NCBI RefSeq assembly: GCF_009856355.1
Contig: NZ_WMEW01000001.1
Span: forward strand, 186,001 to 250,000
From: Halobacillus litoralis
GTDB lineage: Bacteria > Bacillota > Bacilli > Bacillales > Halobacillaceae
Length of the DNA stretch: 64,000 bases
Direction: 5' to 3'
Below the pieces are notes generated by a model that worked only from the letters and a program-made list of their open reading frames with translations, was not told the origin of the DNA and did not search any database. Each line of letters opens with the position of its first letter. Position 1 is the first letter of the stretch. A program made the translations under genes and the position numbers. Of this stretch, positions 49,550-59,497 are shown in pieces.

Positions 49550-52487
49550 TAACTATTTCTCCCTTCGTAAGTAATGGCCTTTCCCTCTCTATTATTTGGA
49601 ATCTTCCTTTTTGATACTTTGATATAGACTGTTTGTCTGAGATAACATCTAAAATTGACTGATTAAACACTTTCTGTGCCTCTATACATAATTTTAAGTC
49701 CTCCCCATACACCGTTTCATCTGCAGCCTCAGATATGATATCAGCACTCACCCACTCTGGAAACCTTGATATAGCAACGTGAGATTCGGAGTCTGGAGAA
49801 GTTTCCCATGTAAAAAATAACAAGGACCCCGTTTGTTCTACAGGGAAGAGATCCGGAAGCCACTGATGACCATATTTTTTATACCGGCTCATCCATTCCT
49901 CGTTTCTCTCTTCAAATATGGTTCCTTGGACCTTTTCCATCATATGATTTTGGATCTTTTCTAATAGGTGCCTTTGTCTACCATAATTATTCCCAGGTAA
50001 CTTTCGCCCGATTCCGTAAATTAAAGCGTTTGGGAGCCAATAGGATTTGGGGAAGCGGGGAGGACTGTTATACCCAGCGAAAGGCTGAATCCATTCATGA
50101 GCTGGAATTCCATGATTATCAATCACAACATCAGGAGCCCAGCGGTGCATGATATCAGGAACGACACGCGCCTCCCCGAACGGAGTAGACCGATAGCGAT
50201 GTTCAGCATATTCCAGCCCTACAGCATTATATCTTGCCGCATGATGCTTCCATTCTGGGTTAACCCTTGTCATTTCCTGATGAATTTCATATCCATCAGG
50301 ATTAGCATTAGGTATGGCTACCACATTAAAATGTTTAACACTTCCACTTTTCGATAATTCATTCATGAGCTCAATGAGGGCCGGCCGGCTGGAGACCTCA
50401 TTCGCATGGTGGCCAGCTTCTATTAAAATGGTGGGCTTATAGGCAGATAATTTCTTACGTGACAAATAAATTTCATCGGTTTCTGTGTACCATTCATAAA
50501 CTGGAATCCACTTCCCTTTATATGACTGCTCCGGTATCCATGTATAAGATGAACTATTACTCCTTATTACATGACGACCAGTATCAATTGATACTGGATA
50601 AGTTGGTACATTCTCTCTTTTAAGGACACCTTCCATATCTTTGATCAATTCCTGGGGAAGAGGGTCATCATCCTGAAATGTCAGACCAACGACACCCCCT
50701 TGGTTATTTGAAGCATCTTTCGTCTGATAGATTTTAATATGGGCTTTAGGTGCAGCCCCTTCCCGGACTTTCATAAAGGGATAAACTCCGCCTGGAGCTT
50801 GTTGCCCCCGGCCGTGGACATCGAAGAAGTGAAGCGTGTTAAAGTACAAATCTTCATGTAAAGCCTCCAATGAAGAAATACGCTCGTGTTCAACAAAAAG
50901 CTTTTCCTCTGGTTCACTCATTTCAACATTAACTTCAATCCTATCAAATAAAGGCTGTCCTTCATTCGTCTTTAAGTCTATAAGAAAAGAATTCAAAACT
51001 TTTGTCTGGTAAAAATGATAAAAGTTCTGGCGGTCGGTTGAAAAAGGTTTCCTTTCGCATACATCCCCTCCAACCATCCAACGTACTTCGTTTGAAACAG
51101 GATACACACGCTTCCTATCATCTATATAATTCATAGAACGAATAGGAACGAGAATAGATTTCCCAAAAATCATTTCACCGTTCTCTTTATATACTTCCAT
51201 GATAACCTGTGGGTCTTGTAAGTTGTTCAGTTCGAAAGTAACAGCCTCTTTATGTAAACCAAGTTTCCCTTCAATCCATTCATCTAAGGGATAAAGCTCT
51301 TGAATCCAACGAATAGATAACTCACAACCATCCGCATTCCTTTCTTCCTTGCAGACAAATTTAATGTGACCAATATCCGCGGCTGCTTCTTTCAAAGAAT
51401 TGATCCAATCTTCCTTTACTATACTGACAATTGGTTTGAATGAAGAATAGACATTCACATTTTCCAAACCGGTGATTTTCTGAATTTCATGCCTGATCTT
51501 CCTTCTTTCAGATAATGGTTCGGATAAGAAAACCGTCATTTCATCAGCTGCTTTACAATGATGGTTTCGTACGAGATCTAAACAAATATCCGTTTCTTTT
51601 TCGCCTTCCCACTTGAGGTCTGAAACGACATATTCTTCTCGTTTTGGTTCCATGTCCGGCCGCTCCCAAAAAGAAACCATTCCTCCTTCCCTCCAATGCT
51701 TCCCATGCAATAAATAGCGAACAGCATGTTGCAAGGACCGGCCTTTCCCTTCCACTTTTATCTGTTCTTCTACTAACTTAATTTCTGCTTTTTCTTTATT
51801 TTGATGTTTTACACAAACAAAAGCATCCTGCTCCTGGATGTTGGTTAATGGCAGTTGCAATATTGTCGAGCACATCGCTATTCTAGATGCACCGTAACAG
51901 ACATCCAGGAATATATCTTGTGACACACTCTTATCAACATGAATAGATAAAGATTGCTTTTGAACAGGATCGGGACCGGAATCACTATAAAAAGCATCAT
52001 ACTCCCAAAGCTCTGTAAGACTTTGAATAGGATATGTTTGATTCTCTCGACTAGCAAATGAAGCAACAGGAGTTCTTTTTCCTTGTTCCACCCACCATTC
52101 TCCATTATTAAAATAGATCGCTTTTACAGGTTGTTTTCCCGTATCAGCTGCCGGCCAGTCGCAGGCGAGAAATTGAAGCAGGCCGTTCAGTTCCTGCTCT
52201 GACCTATAATAGAAAGATAAACGCTTGGTTTCAGCGTTGAGTTTCAATGCGGTTACTTCCTCATTTACGGCAAAATCAAACTGATAAGCTGCTTTTTCAT
52301 TTCCGTTTAAGAAGTTAAAAGTCAAAGCCGTGGTTTCAAAGCCGAGACGGGCACAAAAATCAATAAGACCTGAAGGGGTCAACCCTTCAGGTATATGGAA
52401 ATTGGTGTTGATATGATCTGGAACCCCGTCATAATTTTGATCAGTAATAAGATAACCTGGTTCCCACAGTTTCTTTAAATCATTCAT
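49521..52487 (-). CDS. Large M14-family zinc carboxypeptidase-like protein
   Basis: 988 residues, no signal peptide. About residues 1-620 are a long beta-rich region with a calcium-loop-like DQNYDGVPDHIN near the start and no known domain that I can name. The M14 domain is C-terminal: zinc site EAGHHANEVSSR (about 685-697), NANPDGYEIH, and the third ligand region VIDNHGIPAHEW; the catalytic Glu may be in LLFFTWETSP. In an oligopeptide import operon, and ahead of pcp, it would degrade a particular imported peptide type, maybe gamma-glutamyl or otherwise modified peptides. The M14 family is firm; substrate is inference. Confidence 0.75.
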   Translation of the reverse strand: MNDLKKLWEPGYLITDQNYDGVPDHINTNFHIPEGLTPSGLIDFCARLGFETTALTFNFLNGNEKAAYQFDFAVNEEVTALKLNAETKRLSFYYRSEQELNGLLQFLACDWPAADTGKQPVKAIYFNNGEWWVEQGKRTPVASFASRENQTYPIQSLTELWEYDAFYSDSGPDPVQKQSLSIHVDKSVSQDIFLDVCYGASRIAMCSTILQLPLTNIQEQDAFVCVKHQNKEKAEIKLVEEQIKVEGKGRSLQHAVRYLLHGKHWREGGMVSFWERPDMEPKREEYVVSDLKWEGEKETDICLDLVRNHHCKAADEMTVFLSEPLSERRKIRHEIQKITGLENVNVYSSFKPIVSIVKEDWINSLKEAAADIGHIKFVCKEERNADGCELSIRWIQELYPLDEWIEGKLGLHKEAVTFELNNLQDPQVIMEVYKENGEMIFGKSILVPIRSMNYIDDRKRVYPVSNEVRWMVGGDVCERKPFSTDRQNFYHFYQTKVLNSFLIDLKTNEGQPLFDRIEVNVEMSEPEEKLFVEHERISSLEALHEDLYFNTLHFFDVHGRGQQAPGGVYPFMKVREGAAPKAHIKIYQTKDASNNQGGVVGLTFQDDDPLPQELIKDMEGVLKRENVPTYPVSIDTGRHVIRSNSSSYTWIPEQSYKGKWIPVYEWYTETDEIYLSRKKLSAYKPTILIEAGHHANEVSSRPALIELMNELSKSGSVKHFNVVAIPNANPDGYEIHQEMTRVNPEWKHHAARYNAVGLEYAEHRYRSTPFGEARVVPDIMHRWAPDVVIDNHGIPAHEWIQPFAGYNSPPRFPKSYWLPNALIYGIGRKLPGNNYGRQRHLLEKIQNHMMEKVQGTIFEERNEEWMSRYKKYGHQWLPDLFPVEQTGSLLFFTWETSPDSESHVAISRFPEWVSADIISEAADETVYGEDLKLCIEAQKVFNQSILDVISDKQSISKYQKGRFQIIERERPLLTKGEIVNEDTLTYRI

Positions 52488-52495
52488 TTCATCAC

Positions 52496-53398
52496 CTACA
52501 CATCAAGGTTTGGATCAAATTTATCCCTTAACCAATCACCGAATAAATTAAATCCTAATACGGTAATCATGATGGCAATACCAGGAAAGGTAGCGGTCCA
52601 CCACGCTGAACTAATATAGTTACGACTATCAGATAACATGCCACCCCAGGAAGGAATCGTCGGGTCAACTCCCAAGCCCAAGAAAGTAAGAGAAGCTTCA
52701 AGCAGGATGAACTCTGCTATGAACAGCGTTCCCAACACTAAAATTGATGACACAACATTAGGGAAGATGTGCTTTCCTATGATTCTTATATGTGACCCAC
52801 CAACCGCTTTTGCTGCCTGGATATATTCCAATTCTTTTAGAGACATGACCTGCCCGCGTATCAATCTGGCGAACCCAACCCAATACGTCAGCCCCAGGAT
52901 GATAACGATCTTCCAAATTCCTGTCCCGAGTACACTCATGATAATGATCGCAAACAATATGAATGGAAAAGCCAGCTGAATATCAGCGAGACGCATTATA
53001 AGGTCATCCATCCACTTGCCAACATAACCTGAAATTAAACCGAGGATCGTCCCTACAACCATCGCTAGAAGGACACCAAAAAAGCCAACCATTAAAGAGA
53101 TTCTTGCTCCATAGATAATCCGGCTGAATAAGTCCCGACCGATTTGGTCAGCTCCTAATAGATGTGCTGTATCCGCTCCTGATATAGAAGGTGGAGCCAG
53201 CCTTGAAGTCAGCTGTGCTTCCGTTGGATCGAAAGGAGCTATCCAAGGAGCGAATAATGCACAGGAAACACTGACAATGACGAGAAGGAGCCCGAACATT
53301 CCAGATGCATTTTTAAACAAGAACTGACCAAGACGGAACTTTTTCTTCGGTTGCTGGTCTTGCATTTGTTCTTCTTGTTCATAGACTGCAGGTTCCAT
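52496..53398 (-). CDS. oppC: Oligopeptide/dipeptide ABC transporter permease (OppC/DppC type)
   Basis: 300-residue inner permease with N-terminal OppC_N helix (NASGMFGLLLVIVSVSCALF) and five further segments. The EAA loop reads ELEYIQAAKAVGGSHIRIIGKHIFPN, and the ALSLTFLGLGV-type motif ASLTFLGLGVDPTIPSWG is present. The start overlaps the oppB stop by one base. It pairs with OppB to form the channel. Confidence 0.9.
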   Translation of the reverse strand: MEPAVYEQEEQMQDQQPKKKFRLGQFLFKNASGMFGLLLVIVSVSCALFAPWIAPFDPTEAQLTSRLAPPSISGADTAHLLGADQIGRDLFSRIIYGARISLMVGFFGVLLAMVVGTILGLISGYVGKWMDDLIMRLADIQLAFPFILFAIIIMSVLGTGIWKIVIILGLTYWVGFARLIRGQVMSLKELEYIQAAKAVGGSHIRIIGKHIFPNVVSSILVLGTLFIAEFILLEASLTFLGLGVDPTIPSWGGMLSDSRNYISSAWWTATFPGIAIMITVLGFNLFGDWLRDKFDPNLDV

Positions 53399-54330
53399 CA
53401 GCTGCTGCCACCTCCCGCTTTAATTCTTGGATCGATCAGACTATAACTGATATCAACGAGTAAGTTAACCAGTACCATAATCATAGCAAGCATGATAACG
53501 CCGCCTTGAATAACTGGATAATCCCGCTGATTTATTGCGTCAATAATCATACGGCCTACACCCGGCCATGAAAAAACCTGTTCAATAATAACCGTGCCCC
53601 CTAAAAGGGAACCGAACTGAATACCAAGAAATGTAATGGTGGGAATTAAAGCATTACGGAAAGTGTGACGCATGATGACGACCCACTCTTTCAACCCTTT
53701 CGACCTGGCTGTTGAAACATACTGCTGAGATAAATTTTCCAGCATGGATGATCGAACTAATCTCGCTAAAATTCCTGATAGAATCATACCAAGTGCGATG
53801 GAGGGCAATATCAAATATTCGATGCCTTCATAACCAGAAGCCGGAAGCCATTGAAGGTTCACGGAAAAGATTAAAATCAGCATAATACCAAGCCAGAAGT
53901 TTGGAAATGATATACCGATAAGTGAAAAGATCCGACCAGAGAAGTCCACCGCAGTTCCCCTTTTCACTGCTGATAAGATACCTACGGGAAAGGCAATCAG
54001 CATAGCAACGAATACTCCGCCGAATGCAAGAAGCAGGGTGGCTCCCATCTTATCAACCACCATCTCAGTCACAGGTAAGCCTGTCCGGAACGACTCACCG
54101 AGGTCAAAAGTTGCTAAGTTTTTTAAAAATATTAGATACTGCACTGGTAAAGGTTCGTCCAGTCCAAGATTTTCTCTTACGCTTTCAATGGCCTCCGGAG
54201 AAGGTTCACCAGCAGCAAACATGACAGTTACAGGGTCTCCTGTCAGTCGGATACTAAAGAAAATAATGACGGAGATGGCTAAGAGAACTAATACACTATG
54301 TAATAAACGCCGAATAATGAACTGTAACAC
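53398..54330 (-). CDS. oppB: Oligopeptide/dipeptide ABC transporter permease (OppB/DppB type)
   Basis: 310-residue permease with six segments. The conserved start is LQFIIRRLLHSVLVLLAISV; the periplasmic N-terminal loop carries ESVRENLGLDEPLPVQYL, and the EAA loop is YVSTARSKGLKEWVVIMRH. GTG at 54328-54330 is 5 bases after AGGAGGGG; the ATG at 54348 precedes that site. A hairpin just upstream (54361-54390) may lower expression relative to oppA. Confidence 0.9.
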   Translation of the reverse strand: MLQFIIRRLLHSVLVLLAISVIIFFSIRLTGDPVTVMFAAGEPSPEAIESVRENLGLDEPLPVQYLIFLKNLATFDLGESFRTGLPVTEMVVDKMGATLLLAFGGVFVAMLIAFPVGILSAVKRGTAVDFSGRIFSLIGISFPNFWLGIMLILIFSVNLQWLPASGYEGIEYLILPSIALGMILSGILARLVRSSMLENLSQQYVSTARSKGLKEWVVIMRHTFRNALIPTITFLGIQFGSLLGGTVIIEQVFSWPGVGRMIIDAINQRDYPVIQGGVIMLAMIMVLVNLLVDISYSLIDPRIKAGGGSS

Positions 54331-54360
54331 AATGTCCCCTCCTATCAATAAATGATATAG

Positions 54361-54390
54361 AAGAAGGCAGGAGTCTTCCTGCCTTCTCCT
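54361..54390 (-). terminator. Attenuating hairpin between oppA and oppB
   Basis: Perfect 10-bp stem (GAAGGCAGGA / TCCTGCCTTC), 4-base loop, weak T-tail on the minus strand. Typical partial terminator that gives more binding protein than permease. Confidence 0.65.
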
Positions 54391-54397
54391 ATTTGAA

Positions 54398-55960
54398 CTA
54401 TTCGACGGTTACTTCTTCTAAACGCATACGATCTTCGTGTGGTGGTTGGAAGTTTTTCACGCGATCATGTACAGCATAGAGGGCGACTTCTGAATAAAGA
54501 TTCGCCTCAGGAGCCAATTCATGTAGACGCTCAGTCAGTTTCATGAAGATTTCTTCACGTTTTTCCTGATCCACCGTTGTGCGCTCTGCTTCCAAGAGTT
54601 CTTCTACTTCTTCATCATAGAAAGATGGGTTCCAGTGTTCTCCTTCGTGGTACATGAGATACGCTGTATTATCAAAGTCCAGCGTCCATCCACCCCATCC
54701 TTGACGATACATATGTCCAGCGTCTCCATTTGGAATAAGATCAGAAATCAAGGTGTTGCTATCTACACTTTCAATGTTCGCTTTCAATCCAACTTCTTCG
54801 AGATAATAGGATACGACTTGAGTGATTTCTTTAAAGTTTCCATCATTACCAGGTATATAAATATCTACTTCTGTTCCTTCAGCAACACCAGCCTCCTTAA
54901 GAAGCTCTTTTGCTTTTTCAGGATCATAAGGATATGGATCAATCTCAGGGTTGTCACCGAAAGAGAGTTCGCTTTGGAATGTGCTGATTTTCTCTCCATA
55001 CCCTCCAAGAATTTCTTCAATGATGGCGTCTTTGTCAATCGCATAGTTTACGGCTTGTCTTACACGCTTATCATCAAAAGGTTCTTTTTCTGTATTGAAA
55101 CGCAAAGAATAGACCGTCGGTGTTCCCACTTCTTGAATGGATAGAGATGGGTGATCCTTCAAAGAGTCAACCTGACTAATTTCAACGCGCTTCATAACGT
55201 CAATTTCTCCTGTCTGCAGTTCTGCCAGACGTGTAGAAGCTTCTGGAATGAAACGGAAAGTCACTTGATCAAGTTTCGGAACTCCTTCTTGCCAGTAATC
55301 TTCGTTCTTTTCCAGCACGGCTTTGCTGTCCTGTTCATAAGAAGTCATCTTAAATGGTCCAGTCCCTACAGGATTCGTATTAAAGTGTTCATCACCATTT
55401 TCCTCAATATACTTTGGAGGAACAATAACGGCACCGTAGCCCGCAAGCTTTGTCAAAAGCACTGGATCTTTTTCATTTAAGTTAAAATTGACGGTGTACT
55501 CATCCACAACCTCTACCTCATCTATGGATGTATAGTTCGCCTGCTGCGGTCCTTTAGCACCTTCTTCACCCAGAAGGCGGTCGAAGGTGAATTTCACAGC
55601 ATCTGCGTTGAATGCTTCACCATTATGGAAAGTGACCCCTTCCCGAAGTTTAAACTGAAGTGTTTGGTCGTCTATATATTCCCAGCTCTCAGCAAGCCCC
55701 GGTTGAAGTTCCAAATCTAAATTCCGATCCACCAATCCTTCAAAAACGGATGTCGCCACCGTACTCCAATCTAATAAGAAGGTATCGATCGGATCCCAGT
55801 TCTGCGGATCCCCAGGAACCCCTACTACCAACTCCCCTTCCCGACCTTCCACTTCTATTTCACTTGCATTTTCAGCACTTGTTTCTTCTGAATTAGAACT
55901 GCACGCCGCCATTATCAGCACAACCAATAAAAACAACGCCCCTGATATAGCCTTCTTCAT
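54398..55960 (-). CDS. oppA: Oligopeptide-binding lipoprotein (SBP family 5)
   Basis: 520 residues; signal peptide with lipobox LIMAACSS (Cys20), acidic spacer, then a family 5 binding protein: VGVPGDPQNWDPIDT, LEGLVDRNLDLELQPGLAESW, KLREGVTFHNGEAFNADAV and ETAYLMY-like C-terminal lobe. It collects peptides outside the membrane for OppBC. The binding pocket cannot be predicted here; the operon's pyroglutamyl peptidase suggests peptides with N-terminal pyroglutamate or glutamine. Confidence 0.9.
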   Translation of the reverse strand: MKKAISGALFLLVVLIMAACSSNSEETSAENASEIEVEGREGELVVGVPGDPQNWDPIDTFLLDWSTVATSVFEGLVDRNLDLELQPGLAESWEYIDDQTLQFKLREGVTFHNGEAFNADAVKFTFDRLLGEEGAKGPQQANYTSIDEVEVVDEYTVNFNLNEKDPVLLTKLAGYGAVIVPPKYIEENGDEHFNTNPVGTGPFKMTSYEQDSKAVLEKNEDYWQEGVPKLDQVTFRFIPEASTRLAELQTGEIDVMKRVEISQVDSLKDHPSLSIQEVGTPTVYSLRFNTEKEPFDDKRVRQAVNYAIDKDAIIEEILGGYGEKISTFQSELSFGDNPEIDPYPYDPEKAKELLKEAGVAEGTEVDIYIPGNDGNFKEITQVVSYYLEEVGLKANIESVDSNTLISDLIPNGDAGHMYRQGWGGWTLDFDNTAYLMYHEGEHWNPSFYDEEVEELLEAERTTVDQEKREEIFMKLTERLHELAPEANLYSEVALYAVHDRVKNFQPPHEDRMRLEEVTVE

Positions 55961-55963
55961 TCA

Positions 55964-56776
55964 CTACTCCCCCATTTCTGTAATTTTTGATTTATATGGA
56001 TAAGTTTCTGAAAAACCTAACTGCTTCGAAAGTGTCGCACATACTTTCCACATGGATTCTGCATACCTCTCTGCTATTTCTGGAGTTACAGTCGAAACAA
56101 ACCCAGCCACGCTGATGCCGGCTGCAATCTCTCCAAACCGGTCAAAAATAGGCGTTCCTATAGAAGCAGTCCCTTCTTCAAGCTCAGACTGGCTGTAGCT
56201 GTATCCTCGTTCACGGGTTTCTCTGACTTTTTCCATAATGGCTTCATCATCAACCATGGTTTGTGATGCGTACTGCTTTTTCTCTTGGCGTAGAATACGT
56301 CTAATTTCTTGGTCAGGCAAAAAAGATAGTAATGTTCTCGGACAGGCTCCTGCATAAAGAGGAGCTCTCCTCCCAATTTTTGTGTAAAGGCGTACAGGCT
56401 TATCACTTTCCACTTTTTCAATATAAATGGCTTCATCCTGATCCATAATGATGAGCTGAACAGATTCCCCAAACTTCTGTTGGAGCTTTCTCATATGCGG
56501 AAGTGCCAGACCTCGCACTTCCAACCGATTGGAAACCATATGTCCAAGTTCAATTAGACGAGTACCTAACTGGTACATTTCTCCTTCAATCAACACACCA
56601 TTCTGGTAAATATTGACCCTTTGAATAAATCCCTCATCCTCAAGCGCCTTCATCAAGCGAAATACAGTCGCCTTAGGGAGGTGTGAAGCCTCTGACATTC
56701 TATCCAGTCTCCAGTAAGGAGTTTCTTCTGTAAAAAGTCCTAGAAGTTGAAGTGCTTTTGTTAGTGTTTTACTCAT
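55964..56776 (-). CDS. IclR-family transcriptional regulator
   Basis: 270 residues: winged HTH (TKALQLLGLFTEE, SEASHLPKATVFRLMKALE) and IclR effector domain (QLIIMDQDEAIYIEKVES, PLYAGACPRTLLSFLPDQE, GIPAAGISVAGF-like end). The ATG at 56776 follows the oppF stop by one base (TAAGATG), so it is embedded in the opp operon it presumably controls. An upstream ATG at 56839 lies within oppF. An IclR regulator inside an opp operon is uncommon; the effector is unknown. Confidence 0.88.
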   Translation of the reverse strand: MSKTLTKALQLLGLFTEETPYWRLDRMSEASHLPKATVFRLMKALEDEGFIQRVNIYQNGVLIEGEMYQLGTRLIELGHMVSNRLEVRGLALPHMRKLQQKFGESVQLIIMDQDEAIYIEKVESDKPVRLYTKIGRRAPLYAGACPRTLLSFLPDQEIRRILRQEKKQYASQTMVDDEAIMEKVRETRERGYSYSQSELEEGTASIGTPIFDRFGEIAAGISVAGFVSTVTPEIAERYAESMWKVCATLSKQLGFSETYPYKSKITEMGE

Positions 56777-56777
56777 C

Positions 56778-57779
56778 TTACCCGGTCCGTTCTGGCTCTG
56801 AAGACTTATCATATAAATGACAAGCGACATGTCGTCCATTTATATCATCCAGTTGAGGCCGAACTTCAGCACAAATATCCATTTTCATTGGGCAGCGGGG
56901 ATGGAAGGCACAACCTTTCGGAGGGTTGGAAGGACTTGGAACATCACCTTCCAGGATAATATCTTTTTTCTTACGTTTTGGATCCATTATAGGGACAGCG
57001 GATAATAAAGCTTCTGCATACGGGTGAAAAGGACGGTCATAAAGTTCATGCTTACCGGCCATTTCCACCATACGCCCTAGATACATCACACCTATGCGAT
57101 CACAAAAATGTTTAACTACACTCAAGTCATGAGAAATAAAAATGTATGTAAGTCCTAATTCCTTTTGTAAATCACGCAATAAATTTAAGACTTGAGACTG
57201 GATGGATACATCTAAGGCTGATACAGGCTCATCAGCAATAATAATACTTGGTTCACAAGCCAATGCTCTGGCAATTCCAATTCTTTGACGCTGCCCCCCG
57301 CTAAATTCATGGGGGTGACGATTAATTTGTTCAGGTCTCAATCCTACCTGATTCATAAGTTCAAGTACGCGTTCTCTTCTCGCTTTTTTTCCTTCATATA
57401 ACCCAAAATTAATGAGAGGCTCTTCAATAATCTCTCCCACTTTCATCCTCGGATTAAGAGAGGCAAAAGGATCCTGAAAAATAATTTGTATTTCCCTGCG
57501 TAAATTCTTCATTTCCTGCTTTGATGCTTGCGTAATATCCTGTCCTTTAAAAAGAACTTCCCCATCAGAAGCTTCAATCAGTTGTAGTATCGTTTTACCA
57601 GTTGTACTTTTTCCACAGCCTGATTCCCCCACAATTCCAAGTGTTTCCCCTTTGTTTACGTGGAAGGAAACATCGTCAACGGCTTTGACTTGATTTAGCG
57701 TCTTCTTACCAAATACCCCTCCTTTTATTGGGAAATATTTTTTAAGATTCTTCACTTCAAGAATGGTATCCTGCGCCAA
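56778..57779 (-). CDS. oppF: Oligopeptide ABC transporter ATPase (OppF type)
   Basis: 333 residues with Walker [14 protein letters not shown]-loop [12 protein letters not shown], signature [15 protein letters not shown], Walker [14 protein letters not shown] and the C-terminal oligo_HPY region ([19 protein letters not shown]) with its four conserved Cys, which may hold an Fe-S cluster. The TTG at 57777-57779 is 7 bases after GGGAGG and overlaps the end of oppD; earlier ATGs lie deeper in oppD without a site. Confidence 0.88.
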   Translation of the reverse strand: MAQDTILEVKNLKKYFPIKGGVFGKKTLNQVKAVDDVSFHVNKGETLGIVGESGCGKSTTGKTILQLIEASDGEVLFKGQDITQASKQEMKNLRREIQIIFQDPFASLNPRMKVGEIIEEPLINFGLYEGKKARRERVLELMNQVGLRPEQINRHPHEFSGGQRQRIGIARALACEPSIIIADEPVSALDVSIQSQVLNLLRDLQKELGLTYIFISHDLSVVKHFCDRIGVMYLGRMVEMAGKHELYDRPFHPYAEALLSAVPIMDPKRKKKDIILEGDVPSPSNPPKGCAFHPRCPMKMDICAEVRPQLDDINGRHVACHLYDKSSEPERTG

Positions 57780-58773
57780 CTTTATTCCTCCCTTCTTGAA
57801 CGTCTGAAACTTTTTCATCGTACAACCAACAGCGGGTTTTCGATTGTTCATTTACATCCAGCAGCGGAGGCGTTTGATGACAAACTTCAAAGGCATGTTT
57901 ACAACGGGGAGCAAACCGGCATCCTTTTGGCATTTGCTCAGGAGTTGGAACAGTCCCTTTGATTGAAGATAAGTACTCTTCATCCTTGTCCATATTTGGA
58001 ACAGATTCGACTAACCCTTTCGTATAAGGGTGTTTAGGTGATTCAAATAATTCTTCTACTGTCGCCTCTTCAACCACTTCTCCTGCATACATCACAATGA
58101 CCCGGTCACAAGTTTCTGCTACTACACCTAAATCGTGCGTGATCATCACGATTGACATATTCATCTCATCCTGCAAGGACTGCATGAGCCGCAAAATCTG
58201 AGCCTGAATGGTTACGTCTAAAGCTGTAGTGGGTTCATCAGCAATCAGTAACCCAGGGTTGCATGATAAAGCCATTGCGATCATCACACGCTGCCTCATC
58301 CCACCAGATAACTGGTGAGGATATTCATGAATCACATGCTCAGCGCGGGGGATACCTACCAACTTCAACATATGTAACGCTCGGTCATACGCTTCTTTCT
58401 TTGATTTGTTCGTATGGTTACGCACTAATTCAACGATTTGAAAACCAATGGTATAAACTGGGTTAAGAGAAGTCATCGGCTCCTGGAAAATCATCGCCAT
58501 TTCTTTCCCACGTTTTTTTCTATAAGCATTCTTTGATAACTTAGTCAAATCTTCTCCATTTAGAGTTAAAGAACCACCTGTCACTGATAATGCCTGCGGT
58601 AAGAGATCCATAATAGAAAGTGAGGTCATACTCTTTCCACAACCTGACTCCCCTACAATTCCAAGAGTCTCCCCTTCATTCACAGAAAAGGACACCTTGT
58701 TTACGATGTTTCTTCTCTCATTATCGATTTTCACCGAAACTTCTAAATCTTTCACATCCAGGACTTTGGGCAC
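57757..58773 (-). CDS. oppD: Oligopeptide ABC transporter ATPase (OppD type)
   Basis: 338 residues with Walker [13 protein letters not shown]-loop [12 protein letters not shown], signature [15 protein letters not shown], Walker [14 protein letters not shown] and oligo_HPY end ([18 protein letters not shown]). GTG at 58773 is 5 bases after GGAGGGG; GTG at 58779 is adjacent to it. First gene of the operon oppD-oppF-iclR-oppA-oppB-oppC-M14-pcp. Confidence 0.9.
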   Translation of the reverse strand: MPKVLDVKDLEVSVKIDNERRNIVNKVSFSVNEGETLGIVGESGCGKSMTSLSIMDLLPQALSVTGGSLTLNGEDLTKLSKNAYRKKRGKEMAMIFQEPMTSLNPVYTIGFQIVELVRNHTNKSKKEAYDRALHMLKLVGIPRAEHVIHEYPHQLSGGMRQRVMIAMALSCNPGLLIADEPTTALDVTIQAQILRLMQSLQDEMNMSIVMITHDLGVVAETCDRVIVMYAGEVVEEATVEELFESPKHPYTKGLVESVPNMDKDEEYLSSIKGTVPTPEQMPKGCRFAPRCKHAFEVCHQTPPLLDVNEQSKTRCWLYDEKVSDVQEGRNKVGAGYHS

Positions 58774-58828
58774 AATCACCCCTCCATTTCATTATTTGAA
58801 ACGCTATTTCATTTCCAACATTAACCAC

Positions 58829-58857
58829 AGAATACAGAATGGTCTGAAAATTTTCAA
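58829..58857 (-). promoter_or_regulatory. Candidate promoter of the opp operon with overlapping palindrome
   Basis: TTGAAA (58852-58857), 17 bases, TATTCT (58829-58834) on the minus strand. TGAAAATTTTCA (58845-58856) is a palindrome over the -35 and could bind the IclR regulator. Confidence 0.5.
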
Positions 58858-59208
58858 CCTTCAAAAATAGGGAAAGCGGTTAAATATACTTAAATAAACT
58901 CCTTCTTTTGCTTTAGGTATAGGAAAAATTTAAGAAAATAATTTTTTTTCGAAGGTAACCAATGACTTATATAATTTAAAAGTATCATATGAGCCTACTA
59001 CCATTGCTAAAAAGCACACCACCTAGTTTATCTGTGCTGTGCTTCAACCTCGTTACCGTTGTATGTCCTTGATAGATCAGCTTCCATTAAACTTGTCAGC
59101 AAATGTACTTAACGCTTTCCTTTATGAAGCATTAAGATTGAAAAGAAACGATTTGTAATCGATTATCCCTCTTCGACTGTTAGATTGCATATAAGCACTA
59201 TAATTTTA

Positions 59209-59254
59209 AAGCGGAGAAATGTTTTTTATTATAATAAAAAACATTTCTCCGCTT
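59209..59254. repeat. 46-bp perfect palindrome in the 720-base gap after the opp promoter
   Basis: Arms start AAGCGGAGAAATG and meet in an AT-only centre. GCATATAAGC (59187-59196) also pairs with GCTTATATGC (59251-59260), so a larger alternative stem exists. The rest of 58774-59497 is AT-rich with no gene seen. Confidence 0.75.
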
Positions 59255-59417
59255 ATATGCAGTGAATTCACACCTTTTATCATACTCCATTCTAATAAAC
59301 TCCAAAGTAAAAATCATATGGATTTACTATCATAAATTATAAACTTTACTAATGACGATTTCCTATTATCCTTCTAAAAGAACCATGAAAAAATATTCAT
59401 AAAAATCCATTATTCCA

Positions 59418-59447
59418 TTGACAATGTTACAAAAGTATTACTATACT
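59418..59447 (+). promoter_or_regulatory. Sigma-A promoter of the split phosphotransferase operon
   Basis: TTGACA (59418-59423), 18-base spacer, TATACT (59442-59447), 50 bases before the first gene. Confidence 0.75.
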
Positions 59448-59497
59448 GTAAAACCGTTGCATTAAAATTTTTCCAGAAAGAAGAAGGTGTTACCAAC

